A DNA stretch of 64,000 nt from Colwellia sp. BRX10-3 (GCF_014077505.1 NZ_JACGWA010000005.1:62001-126000); one strand, 5' to 3'; counted from the first letter of the stretch, positions 10,026 through 20,284 are shown. Notes: generated by a model not told the origin, from the sequence alone. Program-made: numbers and translations.

Positions 10026-11666
10026 CTAGTTTAATTTTTGCCATTTAAGCGTGAGTTCATCAAAAGTTGTTAAACTTTTACCTTCAAGATTTAGCGCGGA
10101 TAGTACAGCGAGAATTCCCTCAACCGACACGAGGTGATCAGGTATGTCCTGATCTTCCTGCTTAATTTTTATCAATATTTTTAATTTACTGAACAGTAAC
10201 TTAACATTAGTTGGGTTAAGTTTTAATGCCTGATTAATGGCATCAAGCGCTGGCAGTAAACGGTCCTTTTGAAAATGCTCAACTGCCATGGTGTTAAGCT
10301 CTTTGGCGGTAAAGTGTATCTCTTCTCGTTGTTGGCTTTCTTGCGCTATATAGCGCCTAACAACTTGACTATTTAACGAGTCACCGGCGATTTGATTATT
10401 GATCGCCTCGAGCAATTCTATAGCGTCTTCGCGCATCCCTAACTCATGCAATACTTTTACCCTATCTAAATTATCCTCAACCACGGTACTTGGCTTAAGT
10501 GACATATGATTTTCAACCAATTTTTTCGCTTTAACTTGTTCATTACGCACATTGTGTAACCTAGCTTTAACCACTAACAATTGCTGCTTAAAAAGGTTCG
10601 CATCTTGGCTGTCATGCTCAAACTGGGTAATATAACGATCAGTTTGTCGCAATATTTCATTAGCACTTTCATCCGGTGTCGCACAAGCCAGATCAATCCC
10701 CGCTCGAATAACATTAAGTAAAAGCTCGGGCGAATCATGAATAGAGTTTTTCGCTTGTTGAGCTATGTTTCGCGTCGCAAGATATTGCCCTTTATGATCA
10801 TGTGTTAAGCGCGCTAAATCCCATGATTTTTTATTACGTTCAATATTTCTCGGTGCCAGCGCCATGGCTTTTTTAATTTCCTCATAGGCTTGCTCGTATT
10901 CTTCTTGTTCGATGAAGTACTGCGCCATCATATCATGAGCACCGAAGCGCGTGTCTGGCTTATCAATCAAAGTTTTTAGCATGTCGCTAATTTCATCTAA
11001 ACGGCCTTGCTTTAACAAGGCTTTGGCATATCCTAAATATACCCAAGAATATTTATATACTTTCAGCAATTTGCGATAAAAAGTTTCCGCTTCTTCAAAC
11101 TCAAGCAAAGCAAGATATGATTCACCCTTAATGCGGTTAATATTAGGATGGTAATGTGCTAGTTTTTCATTTTGAAGGTGTCGGTCGGCAAAATAGAGCG
11201 CTTTAGCATAGGCTTTTTTGTCAATCGCACTGTTGATATTAAAAAGCACCTGTTTTACTTTTAATGTTGCAATCAAACGGGTTCTAACTTTATTTATCGC
11301 TAATGGCTTGGTCCAGAAATCATCCGGTTGTAACTCAATAATCGAGTTCACTAATGACTCATTGGTTTCTGTGCTGAGGAAGATTAATACGGTAGTTTTA
11401 GTGACATGACCTTTAAATTTCAACTCTTCTAATAAATGAAAGCCATCTTTGTCACTTTTTACATTAAATGCGCAAATAACAATGTGAAAATGCATTTCAT
11501 CACACAACCTAAGTCCGTAATAGGCATTTTGTACACAACGAACTTCCTTTATGCCTAATGCAAATAAACTTTCTTTTAAAATACTGTGCACTAGCAAATT
11601 ATCGTCGATAACCAAAACATTGAGTTGATCGAGCTGCGCTAATGTATTTTTTTCAACATCTTCCAT
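10026..11666 (-). CDS. Receiver-TPR protein with degenerate receiver
   Basis: A 546-aa cytoplasmic protein: a response-regulator receiver fold at residues 15-135 and TPR-like helical repeats over the rest (for example the LLPALDAINQALKLNPTNVK unit near residue 485). The receiver keeps the acidic pair Asp21-Asp22 and the lysine in DFWTKP, but the phosphoacceptor position reads HIVICAFNVKS, so Ala66 stands where Asp is expected. The codon is a clean GCA in an open frame. Domain layout recalls VieB of Vibrio cholerae, a receiver-TPR protein that inhibits a phosphodiesterase, but function is not shown. It is the last gene of a three-gene minus-strand set with the DUF1289 and kinase-like genes, 31 bases after the DUF1289 stop. 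Confidence 0.85.
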   Translation of the reverse strand: MEDVEKNTLAQLDQLNVLVIDDNLLVHSILKESLFALGIKEVRCVQNAYYGLRLCDEMHFHIVICAFNVKSDKDGFHLLEELKFKGHVTKTTVLIFLSTETNESLVNSIIELQPDDFWTKPLAINKVRTRLIATLKVKQVLFNINSAIDKKAYAKALYFADRHLQNEKLAHYHPNINRIKGESYLALLEFEEAETFYRKLLKVYKYSWVYLGYAKALLKQGRLDEISDMLKTLIDKPDTRFGAHDMMAQYFIEQEEYEQAYEEIKKAMALAPRNIERNKKSWDLARLTHDHKGQYLATRNIAQQAKNSIHDSPELLLNVIRAGIDLACATPDESANEILRQTDRYITQFEHDSQDANLFKQQLLVVKARLHNVRNEQVKAKKLVENHMSLKPSTVVEDNLDRVKVLHELGMREDAIELLEAINNQIAGDSLNSQVVRRYIAQESQQREEIHFTAKELNTMAVEHFQKDRLLPALDAINQALKLNPTNVKLLFSKLKILIKIKQEDQDIPDHLVSVEGILAVLSALNLEGKSLTTFDELTLKWQKLN

Positions 11667-11697
11667 TATATACCTTACTGACTATTGCCTTAGGCTA

Positions 11698-11904
11698 CTA
11701 TTTTCCAAACTGTTGCTGACGTTGCCGGCATTGACTAAGCACGTCTTTCTTTGCCGCCACATTAAGCTTGCTCCATGCCATAATTTCATCAATATTTCGA
11801 AAACAACCTAAACAAACATCCTGTTCATTTAAACAACAATTGCGCACACAAGGGCTAGCAACTTCTTCAACATTGTCTATTGGTTGGTAGTATTTAACAC
11901 TCAT
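11698..11904 (-). CDS. DUF1289 small cysteine-rich protein
   Basis: A 68-aa protein with the DUF1289 (YdhL-like) layout: SPCVRNCC near residues 17-24 and CLGC at 31-34, giving Cys19, Cys23, Cys31 and Cys34 as a probable metal site, then MAWSKLNVAAKKDVLSQC. The role of the family is unknown. Its ATG overlaps the stop of the upstream kinase-like gene by 4 bases (ATGA), so the two are translationally coupled. Confidence 0.9.
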   Translation of the reverse strand: MSVKYYQPIDNVEEVASPCVRNCCLNEQDVCLGCFRNIDEIMAWSKLNVAAKKDVLSQCRQRQQQFGK

Positions 11905-14900
11905 ATCGTTTCTGCAAATTCAGTTAACTGTATTAAACACAGTTTGAGATGATTTAGCTGACGTTGCAATTCTTCTTTTTGTTTCGATGAAAACACGTCA
12001 CTCGCACCTGTTTTACTTATCAACTGACTCAGCTGCCTACATTGCGCTAATAAAGGCGTGGCGGCAATAACTTTTGCCAAGGTCGTTAATGACGCTAAAA
12101 GCGTTAATGCTAGCGGGTAATCTTGCGTCTCTATTGCAATACTTAACGCTTGAGTGTTGGTACTAATGTCAGCCAAATATTCATTTAACATAAAAGCGGC
12201 TAACTCAGCAGAACCTTGATTTTGCGCGAATTGGCTTAAATCAAAAGCATCATATGTCGGGTTATTTATTTGTTCAAGGTTGAGGGCAAAGTCTAATGAC
12301 TGATCAATTTCAGCCAACTTTAATGCTTGTTCAAAAGTAGCATCAATTTCGTTAGATGTATTTTTTGGCACGACTTGCTGCTTATTACCTTGTTTACGCT
12401 GCTGTTTTTGTGGGGCTGATGCTAGCTTATCTTCTCCCATACTCGTTTGTGATTTTAACCACGGTGATAATTGCTGGGTGAGTTTTTGAATATCCAGTGC
12501 CGATGCTAAATAACCACTATACCAAGATTTTGGTAAGTTGAGCTTGTGGAAAAAGTCTGCCTTGCTGTCATTATTTTTAAGCACAGCAAAAATGCCACGC
12601 ACTGTAGATACTGAGTCACGAATATCGACATTAAAACCAACAAACTCGGAAATAACCACTAAGTAACGCCCTGACTGCCATAAGCGCTCAAGATGCTCTA
12701 CTTGAGAAACCACGGTAACCTGCAAACCAAGCCAGTGCAATATTCTAATTAAAGCATCATTTTCACGTTGCTCTGCCACACCCAGTAAAACTTCAACTTG
12801 GCTAGGCATAAAACGATAAGGTGAGAAAATTTCTGGCTCAACGGATAAATTAATCTTGGTAGTTCCACTGAGTAATTGCGCAACACTGGCAATTAACTCA
12901 CCGGTGAACCAAGGCAAATTACTGGCCGAAAACAAGCCAGTTCTTTGTAATGAACCGCAATGAAATGGTTGAATAACCTGTATTTTAGGTTGTAATTTAG
13001 TCGGTAAACTAGCCAAATGTTTAGTGATTAAATCATAATCTGAAAAGTATACTTCTGGCGATAAAATAATAACATCTAAGCGATTTTTCGTTAGATGCTT
13101 AATACTGATTTGGCGTTGAAATAGCGACAAATCTTGCATTTTTTCCACTACAGCTTTGCTATAGCTGAGTTGGTGACAAATTCTTTCACGGCTGCGCTTG
13201 TCAGTCGCAATCACTAAAAGTGTGCATTTAGCTAATTTTACAGGCTTGTTTTTGCTCAATTGGTTTAGGTTTTCGGCAACGGTTAATGAGAATTCAAAAG
13301 TAAACTTTCCCGCCGACTCTAATTGTTGACTGACTTTATTACTGACATTGAAAACTAACTGTAAATCTCGTAAATAATTATCAACAGTATTATCAAAATC
13401 AGCACCTATTTCGTCATCCACGGCTAATTCACTGACCATTTGAGATAACATTTCTGCATGCGATGGTTTATTAACGAGAAAACTCATTCGTACGGTTTGC
13501 TGCGCGCTATTTACGTCAATAACTTGCAAGTCGACTTCGAGCTCAACCCCGCGCTGTTCGGTCAACATTTTTTGACAAATTGTGCGAACCATGGCTTGAA
13601 ATAATTCACTTTCAAGCGTCACCAAAGAGGCTAAGTTATCTGATATATTTAAATAAATGAGATTGTCGTTATGCACTTGCACCAAGCTAACATTGGTCAG
13701 TGCTGTGTGCATTTCATTAGCCAGTGTCACTGTTGATAAAGTCAAAACAAAATCGTCTCGACGTAATTGCGCGCTGGTTTTTAGTTGCTCATTACGGCTT
13801 ATTAACTGTCGTAATTGCTGATATGCAAACTGTTCGTCACCGTCAGTTAATGACAACATTTGCCTTGCTACCATAGCTTTACTTATCAGAACTGAAGCCT
13901 CTTCGCTATGAGCAATAATGGCGAGTTTATCGGCTTGGTTTTGCTGTTGAAGTTGTTGCTGTAATTGTGTATTGCCATCTTTAAGTGCGCGATACTCTTC
14001 TACATTGGATAAACTGCCACACCAATTGCCATCAAGGTATTCGATAGTTAAAGCAATGGCTTTTTCTTGATTGCTGATTAAGGAGATTTTTTCAACGCCC
14101 TTATGCTTTTTAGCTTGTCGTGCAATAGATAAAATTGCGCGAACATCTATCCGACTAAAGCACTTACGCCAATGTTTATTCGCATGTTTAACACCTAATA
14201 AAACACGTAATTGCTGTTGTTGCTTATCTGACAGTTCAGGTAATTGCCAAAAAACATTCCCGGTATGGCGAGACATATGCGCCGTATGATTTTGGTGTTG
14301 TTGCTGCTGCTGTTTAAAGTCAGCCTCACTGTGTAATGGCTGAGTAAGCTGTTTAATAGAATTGATGATTGCGCTAATTTCAAGACCAGGTATTTCTGCT
14401 ACAACCTCACCTTTAGTCACAAACTCATCAACGACAACGGTACTTTGCACACCAAAGTGTTTAATTTGTTTGCGTAGGCTCAAAAGTAAGCTGATAAAAA
14501 TAAGACTAAGCAGAACAAAAACACACGTAATCAGCCAGATATAATGTTTAGGTTGTAAACTTATATTGATTTTCGCCAGCCATGTCAGCAACTGCTGCTC
14601 GATAATAGATGATTTTAGCGGCTGCACGACAAGTGCTTTATCCAGTAAAGGTATTAAATCACGCTTTTGTGTTGTTATCTCTGCCTGAAAGTCACTAGCC
14701 CTGCGTAACTGACCCCGCCATTTTGCAAAGGTATTTTGTTCGCTAAACAGTAATTCGTTAAGCATTGTGGTTTGTTCGATTAACGCGATTTCGTTAGCCG
14801 TTTTGTCTGTCACCTCGGTCATATTTGTTAACCAAAGGCTAATATCACTTTGAATTTTTTGTTGAATATAATCAAATTCGACTAAATCATATTGCAAGTC

Positions 14901-15527
14901 AAGTTGGTTAAACATCACTAAAGTATCAATTAAACCTTGGTATAATTCACGGTTGATATTTAAATTATTAACAATATTACTCAGCGTTTTAGCACGTGTA
15001 GCTGTGGCTCGAGAGGTTAAGTTGTTTTGGGTAATTAGACGATATAAAATTTGTTGCTGATTGGCTTGTTCAACAATTAAACTAGACAAGCTATCTGTAA
15101 CTAAGGTTAATTGAATAGTGACGCTGTCTTTGAGTTGCAAGTTTCGTCGCTCGCTTTGAGTCAAGCGCGAGACATTTTCTGCCTGCAATTGTAAACGCTG
15201 AATAAGCTGTTCTAATAATTGTCGATTGTGTCGACTTAACACGGAAATATTATTTAAGTTTTCATTTAAGGTTCGATAATTAGCACCAAAATTTGCAGCA
15301 TATTTACTGTGCAATAAATCATTGAGCAATCGATCATTTTTAATCAAGAGTAATTGTTGTTGATTGTGCTTTTCAATAGCCGGCAATTGCTGATATTTAA
15401 GGTGTGCTAAATCTTGTTCATATTGAAAGTAAAACGAGAAGCCCACAAAAAAAAGCAAGGAAAAGCTTAAGGCTAATAAATAAAATCGGCTGTTAAGCTG
15501 ACGATATAGCGGCAGTGTTGAATCCAT
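11901..15527 (-). CDS. Large membrane protein, hybrid-kinase-like architecture, degenerate
   Basis: A 1208-aa inner-membrane protein. Membrane segments lie at about residues 13-31 and 329-350 and enclose a roughly 300-residue helical, Gln/Leu-rich periplasmic sensor-like part. The cytoplasmic part reads like a BarA/ArcB-type hybrid kinase, yet key residues are missing: the HisKA-like helix near residue 590 (DDFVLTLSTVTLANEMHTAL) lacks the His, no N-box or G-box is seen in the HATPase-like part, two receiver-like segments (LDVIILSPEVYF near 810 and RYLVVISEFVGF near 950) have Ser instead of Asp, and the C-terminal Hpt-like helix (LALTLLASLTTLAKVIAAT) has no His. These are alignments by eye. 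It heads the set with DUF1289 and receiver-TPR genes. It may be a pseudokinase scaffold. Confidence 0.75.
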   Translation of the reverse strand: MDSTLPLYRQLNSRFYLLALSFSLLFFVGFSFYFQYEQDLAHLKYQQLPAIEKHNQQQLLLIKNDRLLNDLLHSKYAANFGANYRTLNENLNNISVLSRHNRQLLEQLIQRLQLQAENVSRLTQSERRNLQLKDSVTIQLTLVTDSLSSLIVEQANQQQILYRLITQNNLTSRATATRAKTLSNIVNNLNINRELYQGLIDTLVMFNQLDLQYDLVEFDYIQQKIQSDISLWLTNMTEVTDKTANEIALIEQTTMLNELLFSEQNTFAKWRGQLRRASDFQAEITTQKRDLIPLLDKALVVQPLKSSIIEQQLLTWLAKINISLQPKHYIWLITCVFVLLSLIFISLLLSLRKQIKHFGVQSTVVVDEFVTKGEVVAEIPGLEISAIINSIKQLTQPLHSEADFKQQQQQHQNHTAHMSRHTGNVFWQLPELSDKQQQQLRVLLGVKHANKHWRKCFSRIDVRAILSIARQAKKHKGVEKISLISNQEKAIALTIEYLDGNWCGSLSNVEEYRALKDGNTQLQQQLQQQNQADKLAIIAHSEEASVLISKAMVARQMLSLTDGDEQFAYQQLRQLISRNEQLKTSAQLRRDDFVLTLSTVTLANEMHTALTNVSLVQVHNDNLIYLNISDNLASLVTLESELFQAMVRTICQKMLTEQRGVELEVDLQVIDVNSAQQTVRMSFLVNKPSHAEMLSQMVSELAVDDEIGADFDNTVDNYLRDLQLVFNVSNKVSQQLESAGKFTFEFSLTVAENLNQLSKNKPVKLAKCTLLVIATDKRSRERICHQLSYSKAVVEKMQDLSLFQRQISIKHLTKNRLDVIILSPEVYFSDYDLITKHLASLPTKLQPKIQVIQPFHCGSLQRTGLFSASNLPWFTGELIASVAQLLSGTTKINLSVEPEIFSPYRFMPSQVEVLLGVAEQRENDALIRILHWLGLQVTVVSQVEHLERLWQSGRYLVVISEFVGFNVDIRDSVSTVRGIFAVLKNNDSKADFFHKLNLPKSWYSGYLASALDIQKLTQQLSPWLKSQTSMGEDKLASAPQKQQRKQGNKQQVVPKNTSNEIDATFEQALKLAEIDQSLDFALNLEQINNPTYDAFDLSQFAQNQGSAELAAFMLNEYLADISTNTQALSIAIETQDYPLALTLLASLTTLAKVIAATPLLAQCRQLSQLISKTGASDVFSSKQKEELQRQLNHLKLCLIQLTEFAETI

Positions 15528-15874
15528 GAACGAGGTAACATCCTAACAAGTCAAATACATAATGGGTCGTTTATATAGGCAAACCAGTTCAGCAAGTTTT
15601 CAATTGGTTTGACTATATAACAGTGTATGGGTTTAACTTTAATAAGCAACGATTAATGTACCACTCAGGTTTTAAGCTTTAATATATTAAAGCAATTTTT
15701 AAGTCATTTAGCGCCGCCAACATAATGGTCAACGACTCAACCCTCATTGTTACTGTTGCTGTTTTTATTGCGCTATTACAGCAATCTCAATATTACAATA
15801 AAACTAGATCAACATAACTGAAAAAATGCGGTAAGATGCCAACATACCGAAATATGAACAAAGGTTGGACCAGT
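15528..15874. other. Intergenic region, divergent promoters
   Basis: About 340 bases between the kinase-like gene (left) and the DUF4442 gene (right). AT-rich, with no open frame of note, no strong hairpin and no repeat that I can see. It probably carries promoters for both flanking genes. Confidence 0.5.
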
Positions 15875-16345
15875 ATGAGCCAAACGAACTACCTGCTAAA
15901 ACTCCAAGAAAAATTTCTTAAATATCCATTTGGGCGCACTTTATTTAGTAAAATGTTTGCATCCCAAGCGCCATACTTTAAATCAATAAAACCTCGTATT
16001 TTGAAGTTAGAGGAAAACTTTTGTCAGGTATTACTACCAAAGCGTAAGCCGGTACAAAATCATATTGGTACTGTCCATGCTATTGCAATATGCAACGCAC
16101 TAGAAATGGCGATGGGTGCAATGACAGAATCCTCTATCCCAAAACATTTACGATGGCTACCAAAAGGTATGAACGTAAATTATCTTGCTAAATCGACAAC
16201 AGATATTATTGCAGAGGCTAAAATAAATCCTGAACAATGGCAGACTGGAGATGTTTCAGTGTCTGTGCGGGCATTAGATACTAATGGCACTGTTGTTGTT
16301 GATGGTGAAATCAGATTATGGCTATCTGAAAAGCCGATAAAGTAG
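15875..16345 (+). CDS. DUF4442 hotdog-fold protein
   Basis: A 156-aa protein with the DUF4442 layout, a hotdog-fold family related to acyl-CoA thioesterases. Supporting segments are FGRTLFSKMFASQAPYF, NHIGTVHAIAICNALEMAMG (the family's HNxxGSVHA-like active-site region) and LPKGMNVNYLAKSTTDI. The ATG at 15875 has AAAGG 10 bases upstream; the frame also offers ATG at 15854 and 15836, so the start is not certain. It stands alone and converges on orn. Substrate unknown. Confidence 0.8.
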   Translation: MSQTNYLLKLQEKFLKYPFGRTLFSKMFASQAPYFKSIKPRILKLEENFCQVLLPKRKPVQNHIGTVHAIAICNALEMAMGAMTESSIPKHLRWLPKGMNVNYLAKSTTDIIAEAKINPEQWQTGDVSVSVRALDTNGTVVVDGEIRLWLSEKPIK

Positions 16346-16416
16346 CGCTATGACTTGATGCAGGTTAGAACAAAATGAACATGAAGATGCGCGAATAATG
16401 GAACGGTGAACAAAAA

Positions 16417-16453
16417 AAGTTACCAAAGATTAGAGTGATACTTTTGGTAACTT
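16417..16453 (-). terminator. Rho-independent terminator for orn
   Basis: An 11-bp inverted repeat (AAGTTACCAAA at 16417-16427 and its complement at 16443-16453). Read on the minus strand the stem is followed by seven T residues, so it fits a terminator for orn. On the plus strand the T run is weak, but it may also end the DUF4442 transcript. Confidence 0.75.
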
Positions 16454-16490
16454 GTTTAAAGTTATTAAGGTTGCAGCAAAGTAATTAAGC

Positions 16491-17036
16491 TTAAAGCTTA
16501 AAGAAATGTTCTTGGTACACTTTTAATTCTGCAATAGATTCACGAATATCATCCATCGCTAAATGTGCACCCGTTTTAACCACTTTATCTAATACCTCTG
16601 GCTTCCAACGACGCGCTAGCTCTTTTACCGTACTCACATCTAAATTACGATAGTGAAAGTAATCTTCAAATTCCAGCATGTACTTATTAATAAAACGCCT
16701 ATCTTGGCCAATACTGTTACCACACATAGGTGATTTACCTTTAGTCACGTAAGGCTTAATAAATTCCAAAGTTTGTGTACTTGCATGCGCTAAACTCGTT
16801 GAACTTTCACGACACCTTTGGGTAAGACCTGATTGACCATGATGTTCGATGCACCATGGATTCATATTATTTAATACTTCATCGCTTTGATGAATAGCAA
16901 ACACAGGACCTTCAGCTAAAATATTAAGTTGGCTATCGGTAATTATTGTCGCAATTTCTAAGATAACGTCAGTGCTGGGTTCAAGGCCTGTCATCTCTAA
17001 ATCTAACCAAATTAAATTACTATCGTTAACACTCAT
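16491..17036 (-). CDS. orn: Oligoribonuclease
   Basis: Orn is the DEDDh 3'-5' exonuclease that degrades short RNAs, including pGpG made from cyclic di-GMP. The 181-aa protein shows [16 protein letters not shown] (ExoI motif with the D-E pair), [15 protein letters not shown] (ExoII), and [14 protein letters not shown] (ExoIII). An AGGA site precedes the ATG at 17036. It diverges from rsgA, as in E. coli and relatives. Length is standard. Confidence 0.97.
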   Translation of the reverse strand: MSVNDSNLIWLDLEMTGLEPSTDVILEIATIITDSQLNILAEGPVFAIHQSDEVLNNMNPWCIEHHGQSGLTQRCRESSTSLAHASTQTLEFIKPYVTKGKSPMCGNSIGQDRRFINKYMLEFEDYFHYRNLDVSTVKELARRWKPEVLDKVVKTGAHLAMDDIRESIAELKVYQEHFFKL

Positions 17037-17320
17037 TGTTATTCCTAGGTTAATTACTTTTCATCAAGTTAGTCTCTTTTAACAAACCCGCTACATGGCG
17101 TTGAGTCGGTAAAAGGCGCGATTACACATGCATTTATATAATGCTTGAGTATATAATACGTCAGAATGTAGCATGATTAAATTTATTTGTCGGTTGCCTG
17201 AACAGATTAGCCTTTATACCCGATCTACTTCAAGATACTGATTCCCTAGCTTAGCGCTGAAACTGCATACTGAAGTACAACAGATATACATGCTGACTTA
17301 ACATAAAATGAGACTAACTT

Positions 17321-18358
17321 GTGGCTAAAGCCAAAAAACTAACCAAAGGTCAAGCGCGGCAGATCAAAGCTAACCAAAGTAAGAAGTTACGCAAATCTAC
17401 TGAAAAGGTGCAATGGCAAGATGACGAACTAGCTGCAGTCGAAACCGGTACAATTATCAGTCGTTTTGGTCAACATGCTGATGTAGAAAGCAGCGATGGC
17501 GAAATTTTTCGTTGCAATTTACGTCGCAGTATTTCTTCTTTAGTGTGTGGCGACAAAGTACTTTGGCGTAAAGGCAAGGAAACTCAGCACAGTATTTCTG
17601 GTGTTATTGAAGCCGTTCACGAACGAGACTCTGTGCTAAGTCGCCCTGACGTATATGATGGTGTTAAACATATTGCCGCCAATATTAGCCAAATACTGAT
17701 CGTTTCATCGGTATTACCAGCTTTTAATGCTGACATTATCGATCGATACTTAGTGGCGGCAGAGCAAACCGGCATTACCCCGGTCATTTTATTGAACAAA
17801 GTAGATTTACTCGATGATAGCAATCGTGAAGCTATTGAAAATCAATTAAATATTTACCGTAAAATTGGCTATCAAGTTACTTATATGAGTAACGAAACCG
17901 GTGAAGGTATTGCCGAGTTAAAGTTGCAGCTTAGCCAACACACCAGCGTATTTGTTGGACAATCAGGCGTAGGTAAGTCAACACTTACTAACACCTTGAT
18001 GCCTGAATTAGGTGTGGTAACTAAAATTGTTTCAGAAAATTCAGGGCTTGGACAGCACACCACTACCGTTGCCCGGCTGTATCATTTTGAACAAGGTGGT
18101 GATTTAATTGACTCACCAGGCATACGAGAGTTTGGCTTATGGCATTTATCACCCGAGCAAGTCAGCAATGGTTTTATCGAGTTTGACGAGTACTTAGGCA
18201 CCTGTAAATTTCGTGACTGTAAGCACCAAAAAGATCCTGGATGTGCATTAATTGCCGCCAAAGATGAAGGTAAAATTTTCCCTGAACGCTTAGCCAGTTT
18301 CCAAAAAATATTAGCCAGTTTAGGTGATAATACCCTGACCTCACGCTTTAATGATTAA
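17321..18358 (+). CDS. rsgA: RsgA, 30S ribosome maturation GTPase
   Basis: RsgA is a circularly permuted GTPase that checks late 30S assembly. The order of motifs is permuted as expected: NKVDLL (G4) near residue 160, then GQSGVGKSTLTN (G1) near 212, DSPGIREFGL (G3), and a C-terminal zinc site CKFRDCKHQKDPGC. An OB domain precedes them. The start is GTG at 17321 (MAKAKKLTKGQ), the usual family start. Next gene psd follows by 29 bases, the order seen in E. coli, so the two probably share a transcript. Confidence 0.97.
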   Translation: MAKAKKLTKGQARQIKANQSKKLRKSTEKVQWQDDELAAVETGTIISRFGQHADVESSDGEIFRCNLRRSISSLVCGDKVLWRKGKETQHSISGVIEAVHERDSVLSRPDVYDGVKHIAANISQILIVSSVLPAFNADIIDRYLVAAEQTGITPVILLNKVDLLDDSNREAIENQLNIYRKIGYQVTYMSNETGEGIAELKLQLSQHTSVFVGQSGVGKSTLTNTLMPELGVVTKIVSENSGLGQHTTTVARLYHFEQGGDLIDSPGIREFGLWHLSPEQVSNGFIEFDEYLGTCKFRDCKHQKDPGCALIAAKDEGKIFPERLASFQKILASLGDNTLTSRFND

Positions 18359-18387
18359 ACAGTTAAAATATAAATTAAGGAAAAATA

Positions 18388-19269
18388 GTGTTAGTTAATA
18401 AAATAAAAATCGCTTTGCAATATATGATGCCAAAACACGCCATTTCACGACTTGTGGGTAAATTTGCTGCTGCAGAAGCGGGCTGGCTTACCACCAAGGC
18501 CATCAGTAACTTCATTAAAGCTTACGATATTAACATGGCAGAAGCTAAGTTAAAAAATGCTACAGATTTTAAAACCTTTAATGACTTTTTCACTCGTGAA
18601 CTTGAAGACGGCGCACGTACTATTCTCGAAGATCCCGATACTGTTTGTTACCCTGTTGATGGCGCCATTAGTCAACAAGGCCCAATTGAACAAGGGCAAC
18701 TTATACAAGCAAAAGGCTTTAATTACAGCTTAGAAACTCTACTTGGTGGCGATAAAGCAACGGCAGCGCCTTTCCAAGACGGTGAGTTTTCATGTATTTA
18801 CCTTGCTCCGAAAGATTATCACCGTATTCATATGCCCATTGCTGGTACTTTACGAGAAATGATTTATGTGCCTGGTGATTTATTTTCAGTAAACCCGTTA
18901 ACAGCGAACAATGTGCCTAACTTATTTGCCCGTAATGAGCGTGTTGTCGCTATTTTTGATACGGCGCATGGCGCGATGGCAATGGTACTTGTCGGTGCAA
19001 CCATAGTTGCCAGTATTGAAACAGTTTGGGCCGGCACTATTACACCACCTGCTGGTAAAGATGTATTTCGCTGGCAATATCCCGCTGATGGCACTGGTGC
19101 TATAACGCTGGAGAAAGGCGCTGAAATGGGTCGATTTAAATTAGGCTCTACAGTCGTAACTACCTTCGCGCCGAACATGGTGAAATTTAACCAAGCAGCC
19201 GGACCTGAAACCGTCACTCGACTTGGTGAACATTATGCTGATTTAGTGAAATCTGATGAAAGTGCTTAA
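18388..19269 (+). CDS. psd: Phosphatidylserine decarboxylase proenzyme
   Basis: Psd makes phosphatidylethanolamine from phosphatidylserine at the inner membrane. The 293-aa proenzyme carries [28 protein letters not shown] with catalytic histidine, and the self-cleavage site KLGSTVV, in which Ser254 becomes the pyruvoyl group. Start is GTG at 18388 with AAGGA about 8 bases upstream. It follows rsgA and precedes a GDPD gene, so phospholipid synthesis and turnover genes are side by side. Confidence 0.97.
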   Translation: MLVNKIKIALQYMMPKHAISRLVGKFAAAEAGWLTTKAISNFIKAYDINMAEAKLKNATDFKTFNDFFTRELEDGARTILEDPDTVCYPVDGAISQQGPIEQGQLIQAKGFNYSLETLLGGDKATAAPFQDGEFSCIYLAPKDYHRIHMPIAGTLREMIYVPGDLFSVNPLTANNVPNLFARNERVVAIFDTAHGAMAMVLVGATIVASIETVWAGTITPPAGKDVFRWQYPADGTGAITLEKGAEMGRFKLGSTVVTTFAPNMVKFNQAAGPETVTRLGEHYADLVKSDESA

Positions 19270-19314
19270 GGCTTCTCTTATGGTTTTACATTTCAGCCTT
19301 GGGCATTACAAAAG

Positions 19315-20061
19315 ATGCAAATAATTGCCCATCGAGGTGCTAGTGGTGAGTTTGCTGAAAACTCACTTCTGGCATTTGAGCAAGCCATATTACAAGGCTG
19401 TGATGCTATTGAATTTGATGTGCAATTTCATCAAGCCAGTGGGGAGTTTATTCTCCTACATGACAGTTACCTTTGGATTGACAAAAATAGCGGCGAAAAT
19501 ACTAGCGGAAAAAAAGTCCATTTTAATCAACTACCGCTCGATGAACTGGTTAATAATTCATCTAACGCCAAATTCAATATTTGTACCCTAAATCAAGCTT
19601 TGCAATGTATTAACACTCAGTGCCTGATCAATATTGAATTAAAATCTGCGGCACAAGGCGCTGAACTTGCCGATGAAATGCAAAAGCTCGAACACATAAT
19701 TCAACAAGCACAACAGCGTGAATTAATTTCTTATCAACAACTTATTATTTCTTCATTTAATCATCATGCACTTATGCATGTATCAACGTACTTTCCTGCC
19801 GTAACCACAGCAGCACTGATAGCTTGTTGTCCTCTTGATTACGCTGCATTTTGCCAAAAATTAAAGGTTAAAATGCTAAACCTTTCAGTTGAATGTATGA
19901 ATCCTGAAATTATTAATGACGCGCATCGCCGAGGCTTAAAGGTTTGGGTTTATACTGTTGATAATTCGGATCAAATTAAGCAATGTCTTGAATACCAAGT
20001 TGACGGTATATTCACCAACTTTCCACAACGTACTCGTCAAATTATATTGGCCCTTACTTAA
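19315..20061 (+). CDS. Glycerophosphodiester phosphodiesterase
   Basis: A 248-aa cytoplasmic GDPD-family enzyme that hydrolyses glycerophosphodiesters to glycerol-3-phosphate and an alcohol. Active-site features are IAHRGASGEFAENS (His6, Arg7, and Glu), DAIEFDVQF (Glu-x-Asp metal ligands), LLHDSYL (His), INIELKS (Glu) and KVWVYTVD near the end. No signal peptide, so it is UgpQ-like rather than GlpQ-like. It starts 45 bases after psd and may be cotranscribed with it. Confidence 0.9.
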   Translation: MQIIAHRGASGEFAENSLLAFEQAILQGCDAIEFDVQFHQASGEFILLHDSYLWIDKNSGENTSGKKVHFNQLPLDELVNNSSNAKFNICTLNQALQCINTQCLINIELKSAAQGAELADEMQKLEHIIQQAQQRELISYQQLIISSFNHHALMHVSTYFPAVTTAALIACCPLDYAAFCQKLKVKMLNLSVECMNPEIINDAHRRGLKVWVYTVDNSDQIKQCLEYQVDGIFTNFPQRTRQIILALT

Positions 20062-20175
20062 CACTGACTAGACAATAAACAGCAACAACCTAGCTCTTTA
20101 GTTAGCAATTAAATCGAACAATTGAGTAATTGCTATTGCTCATTTATTCCTCTCAAGATAGGATAGAGAAATAAG

Positions 20176-20193
20176 ATACGAGTATTTTCGTAT
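20176..20193. promoter_or_regulatory. Candidate BlaI operator (inverted repeat)
   Basis: An inverted repeat with arms ATACGA and TCGTAT separated by 6 bases lies 91 bases ahead of the blaI-like gene. BlaI/MecI repressors bind short dyads near their own promoter, so this is a reasonable candidate. Only position and symmetry support it. Confidence 0.35.
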
Positions 20194-20284
20194 AAAATAC
20201 CAAACTGATTAATTCTCATTGAGTGAAAAATACATAATCCGCTTGGTATATTAATTTTAGATAAATTTACCTTAAGGAATCTCA

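Noticed and set aside
17210-17290. Possible regulatory repeat near the rsgA start (CTACTTCAAGATACTGATT)
   Set aside because: It resembles short intergenic repeats of marine gammaproteobacteria, but appears once here and has no clear dyad.
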